A stretch of 16,566 nucleotides of DNA from CAYSCS01 sp964429695 (GTDB lineage: Bacteria > Acidobacteriota > Aminicenantia > Aminicenantales > Aminicenantaceae). Below are positions 14,324 to 16,566 of the stretch, piece after piece. The notes under the pieces were generated by a model, which was not told the DNA's origin, did no database searches, and saw only the letters and a program-made list of their open reading frames with translations. Location: NCBI GenBank assembly GCA_964429695.1, contig CAYSCS010000034.1:1-16566 (forward strand), read 5' to 3'. How positions within the stretch are numbered: the first letter of the stretch is position 1; every line of letters starts with the position of its first letter. The position numbers and the translations under genes were made by a program.

Positions 14324-14364
14324 AAGAAAATATTTCCACCTAAAAATTAGAAAAATATTTTCTT
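14324..14364. repeat. Compound stem-loop between the repeat protein gene and ilvD
   Basis: AAGAAAATATTT (14324-14335) and AAATATTTTCTT (14353-14364) form a perfect 12-bp stem. The 17-base loop contains a smaller hairpin, CTAA-AAA-TTAG (14340-14350). It lies 36 bases past one stop codon and 95 bases before the ilvD ATG. No T run follows, so it is not a standard terminator; an RNA-stability or leader element is possible. Confidence 0.4.
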
Positions 14365-14459
14365 GAGGGAAAATTGGGAATGCCTTCAGGAATCCAAACC
14401 GCATAGATAAGAGACAAAAAATATATATTTATTAATTTTAAACCAAAAGGAGAGAAAAA

Positions 14460-16121
14460 ATGAGAAGCGATGAAATGAAAAAAGGTCTGCTGAGAGCGCA
14501 GCATCGAGCACTCTTTTATGCTATGGGCTATAGCAAAAAGGAGATAGAGCAACCCTTAATTGGAGTAGCAAACTCCTTCAATCAGATTATTCCCGGTCAC
14601 ATCCACCTCAACACAATCGCAGATGCGGTGGTGCGTGGAATTTCGATGGCGGGTGGAACACCTCTGCTCTTCTCCACCATTGGCATTTGCGATGGTCTTG
14701 CCATGGGTCATCGAGGAATGAAGTATGTCCTCCCCAGCCGGGAGATTATCGCTGATTCTATCGAACTCATGGCTATGGCTCATCCTTTCGATGCCCTGGT
14801 AATGATTACCAACTGTGACAAGATTACTCCGGGAATGATGATGGCAGCCCTGCGTCTTAATGTTCCCTCAATCATCATCAGTGGAGGTCCTATGCTTTCA
14901 GGAATCTGGAGAGGCCGAAAAATCGACCTCTCCACGGCCTGGGAAGCAGTGGCAGCCGTGAGCACAAAAAAAATGAGCGAAGAGGAACTATCTGAACTTG
15001 AAAAATCCTGCTGTCCTGGTTGGGGGTCTTGTGCGGGGATGTTCACAGCTAATTCTATGAATTGTCTCGCTGAAGCATTAGGTCTTGCCTTACCTGGAAA
15101 CGGAACTATTCCCGCAGTCGAAGGAGCACGGATTGAACTTGCCAAACTCACAGGCATCAAGGTCATGGAGCTTCTCAGAAAGAATATCCGACCCCGCGAG
15201 ATCGCAACTCTCGAAGCATTCAAAAATGCCATTGCCGTAGATATGGCGCTTGGGGGATCCACAAACACGATTCTCCATCTACTGGCAATCTCTAGAGAAG
15301 CCAAGCTTCCTCTCTCGCTCGAAATCTTTCAAGAAATAAGCGATACAGTACCTCATCTCTGTAGCCTAAGCCCTGCGGGTCCCTATCACCTTGAGGACTT
15401 CCACCTCGCAGGAGGAGTGCAGGCGGTAATGAAACGGCTAGCTGAAGGGAAACTCTTGAATCTTGAGGTGATGACAGTTACGGGAAAAATCTTGCGTGAC
15501 AATCTCAAGCAAGCAAAGATAAAAAATGAAGAAATAATAAGGGGATTAGATAACCCCATCCACCCTGAAGGAGGAATTGCCATCCTCAAAGGTAACCTCG
15601 CTCCCGAAGGAGCGGTGGTAAAAAGGGTCGCAGTCTCGCCGCAGATGCTCAAGAGAAAGGGCAGAGCAAGAGTATTTGATAAAGAAGAAGATGCCGTCCA
15701 GGCTATCCTCAACGCTGAAATAAAAAGCGGCGATGTTGTTGTCATTCGTTATGAAGGGCCTAAGGGAGGACCTGGAATGAGGGAAATGCTTTCTGCAACA
15801 TCGGCAATCGTAGGAGCAGGCCTAGGTGAAGAGGTAGCCTTAGTGACTGATGGTCGTTTTAGCGGAGCAACGAGGGGAGCAGCCATAGGCCATGTTTCAC
15901 CAGAAGCGGCTGAAGGAGGGCCGATTGCCCTGGTCGAAGATGGGGATATCATCCTTATTGATATCCCTGAAAAAATCCTTAACCTCCAAGTAAGCGAAAA
16001 AGAACTGGCACGGCGCAGGAAAAAATGGAAAGGCCGAGCACCTGAAATTGAAGAAGGTTATCTCTCTCGCTACTCGAAAATGGTTGCCTCATCGAGTAAA
16101 GGAGCAATTCTTGAAACTTAA
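14460..16121 (+). CDS. ilvD: Dihydroxy-acid dehydratase
   Basis: It dehydrates 2,3-dihydroxy-isovalerate and 2,3-dihydroxy-3-methylvalerate to the keto acids of valine/leucine and isoleucine synthesis. The 553-residue protein has NSFNQIIPGHIHL (38-50), MITNC119DKITPGM (115-126), GPMLSG (143-148), WGSC191AGMFTANSMNCL (188-203), GGSTNT (265-270), EGPKGGPGMREM, and TDGRFSGATRG. Only two of the cluster cysteines are present; the third position is G46-H47, as in the E. coli type, which predicts a 4Fe-4S enzyme sensitive to oxygen. AAGGAGA lies 6 bases before the ATG. The other genes of the pathway are not in the window. Sugar-acid dehydratases (EDD or xylonate type) are relatives, but the motif set and length fit IlvD. 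Confidence 0.92.
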   Translation: MRSDEMKKGLLRAQHRALFYAMGYSKKEIEQPLIGVANSFNQIIPGHIHLNTIADAVVRGISMAGGTPLLFSTIGICDGLAMGHRGMKYVLPSREIIADSIELMAMAHPFDALVMITNCDKITPGMMMAALRLNVPSIIISGGPMLSGIWRGRKIDLSTAWEAVAAVSTKKMSEEELSELEKSCCPGWGSCAGMFTANSMNCLAEALGLALPGNGTIPAVEGARIELAKLTGIKVMELLRKNIRPREIATLEAFKNAIAVDMALGGSTNTILHLLAISREAKLPLSLEIFQEISDTVPHLCSLSPAGPYHLEDFHLAGGVQAVMKRLAEGKLLNLEVMTVTGKILRDNLKQAKIKNEEIIRGLDNPIHPEGGIAILKGNLAPEGAVVKRVAVSPQMLKRKGRARVFDKEEDAVQAILNAEIKSGDVVVIRYEGPKGGPGMREMLSATSAIVGAGLGEEVALVTDGRFSGATRGAAIGHVSPEAAEGGPIALVEDGDIILIDIPEKILNLQVSEKELARRRKKWKGRAPEIEEGYLSRYSKMVASSSKGAILET

Positions 16122-16149
16122 AAATGAGGGAATAATCAATTTTTAACTT

Positions 16150-16380
16150 CTATCCCCCTCCAATCGGAGGGAAAAAGCTGACCGAATCCCCTTCGCTCAA
16201 AGGTGAATCTCGAAAACCATGTTTTTTATTGATGAAAACGGGACCTAATTCTCGCTCAGGGATACCCAAAATCTCAATCAAATCTTTGAGTAGCGCTCCC
16301 TTCTTCACTTCCATTTCCCCCTCTTTTAGCTTTTCTCCTTGGGAGGAAAATTGACCGAAGAATTTTATCCTTACTTTCAT
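16150..16380 (-). CDS. moaD: MoaD/ThiS-family sulfur-carrier protein
   Basis: This 76-residue ubiquitin-like protein starts MKVRIKFFGQFSSQ and ends SFFPPIGGG. The C-terminal Gly-Gly is the site adenylated and thiocarboxylated for sulfur transfer. The beta-grasp pattern, FINKKHG, the D/E-G-D-x-V-S-F-F-P-P segment and the Gly tail match MoaD, the small subunit of molybdopterin synthase. MoaD2-like proteins serving tungsten aldehyde oxidoreductases or other pathways look much the same, so the exact pathway is open. The ATG directly follows a TAA on the same strand (TAAATG), so translation is probably coupled to the frame upstream. It converges on ilvD across a 28-base gap. No moaE or moeB is visible. 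Confidence 0.8.
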   Translation of the reverse strand: MKVRIKFFGQFSSQGEKLKEGEMEVKKGALLKDLIEILGIPERELGPVFINKKHGFRDSPLSEGDSVSFFPPIGGG

Positions 16381-16485
16381 TTATTTTATTTTATCCAAGG
16401 CTTGGAGCGCAGTCAAAGAAAGCCTTGTGCCTTGAATATATTCGCTTAACGGGTGATATTTTTTCATCTTATAAAAAAGAAGCAT
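16381..16485 (-). CDS. Short reading frame abutting moaD, unidentified
   Basis: A frame ending at the TAA that touches the moaD ATG reads MLLFYKMKKYHPLSEYIQGT, then 14 more residues to LDKIK. GGGGAAAGAG lies before this ATG. The frame is closed by a TGA at 16519-16521, so the gene would be about 34 to 45 residues unless it is the frameshifted end of something larger; another frame upstream (16565 toward 16465) also looks protein-like. I cannot name it. The tight TAAATG junction is the main support. Confidence 0.25.
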   Translation of the reverse strand: MLLFYKMKKYHPLSEYIQGTRLSLTALQALDKIK

Positions 16486-16566
16486 CTCTTTCCCCAAGAA
16501 ACTGGGAACATAGAGGCATCATGAAAAAACCGAGAAGTTTCACCCTCAAGCTGAAACTCCAAAAGG

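Noticed and set aside
14374..14403. Resemblance of the ilvD leader (GGGAATG to AACCGC) to a T-box.
   Set aside because: The conserved T-box core and the antiterminator/terminator pair are absent.
14380..14406. An 8-codon frame (MPSGIQTA) upstream of ilvD that could be a leader peptide.
   Set aside because: It has one Ile and no Leu or Val codons, and no alternative terminator hairpin follows, so attenuation by branched-chain amino acids is not supported.
14780..15304. A long minus-strand open frame of 174 codons opposite ilvD.
   Set aside because: It is a shadow of the conserved ilvD frame with no ribosome-binding site.
16156..16171. CCCTCC-AATC-GGAGGG hairpin between ilvD and moaD.
   Set aside because: It lies inside the last codons of moaD (P-P-I-G-G-G) and has no T run on either side; the pairing follows from Pro and Gly codons.

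Overview
The window reads as bacterial chromosome from a Gram-negative, probably anaerobic organism of moderate-to-low G+C. An outer-membrane beta-barrel protein and an envelope-stress type sigma operon point to a diderm. A two-cysteine dihydroxy-acid dehydratase (oxygen-sensitive 4Fe-4S type) and a MoaD-like sulfur carrier fit anaerobic metabolism. Archaeal-type mevalonate-entry genes suggest a deep-branching or uncultured lineage such as an Aminicenantes-like candidate phylum; that placement is a guess. No rRNA, tRNA or CRISPR array was seen.

Layout. 1-1304: the 3' end of msrA, a decayed IS91-type transposase scrap, and a minus-strand outer-membrane barrel gene. 1305-3609: an AT-rich divergent spacer, a membrane glycosyltransferase, a 332-base gene-free stretch and trmH, with a hairpin between trmH and the convergent operon. 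3610-6276 (minus): ECF sigma factor, a single-span membrane protein that may be its anti-sigma factor, and an HtrA-like two-PDZ protein whose catalytic His and Asp are both replaced. 6407-13644 (minus): a seven-gene operon. 13645-13960: a divergent spacer rich in inverted repeats. 13961-16121 (plus): a small protein built of two tandem repeats, then ilvD. 16150-16566 (minus): a moaD-like gene abutting an unidentified reading frame.

The centre of interest is the seven-gene operon. In transcription order it encodes archaeal-type HMG-CoA synthase, a thiolase, a DUF35 zinc-ribbon/OB-fold protein, the carboxyltransferase of a methylcrotonyl-CoA carboxylase, a LiuC-type methylglutaconyl-CoA hydratase, a biotin carboxylase, and a separate biotin carrier protein. 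Together these could connect acetyl-CoA, acetoacetyl-CoA, HMG-CoA, 3-methylglutaconyl-CoA and 3-methylcrotonyl-CoA with no HMG-CoA lyase. Run one way this oxidises the leucine/isovalerate carbon skeleton. Run the other way it builds 3-methylcrotonyl-CoA (and so isovaleryl-CoA) from acetyl-CoA. The sequence cannot show which direction is used. The divergent ilvD gene, for branched-chain amino acid synthesis, is a fitting neighbour.

The second notable unit is the sigma operon, where an apparent pseudo-protease occupies the place in which a DegS/DegP-type protease would be expected.
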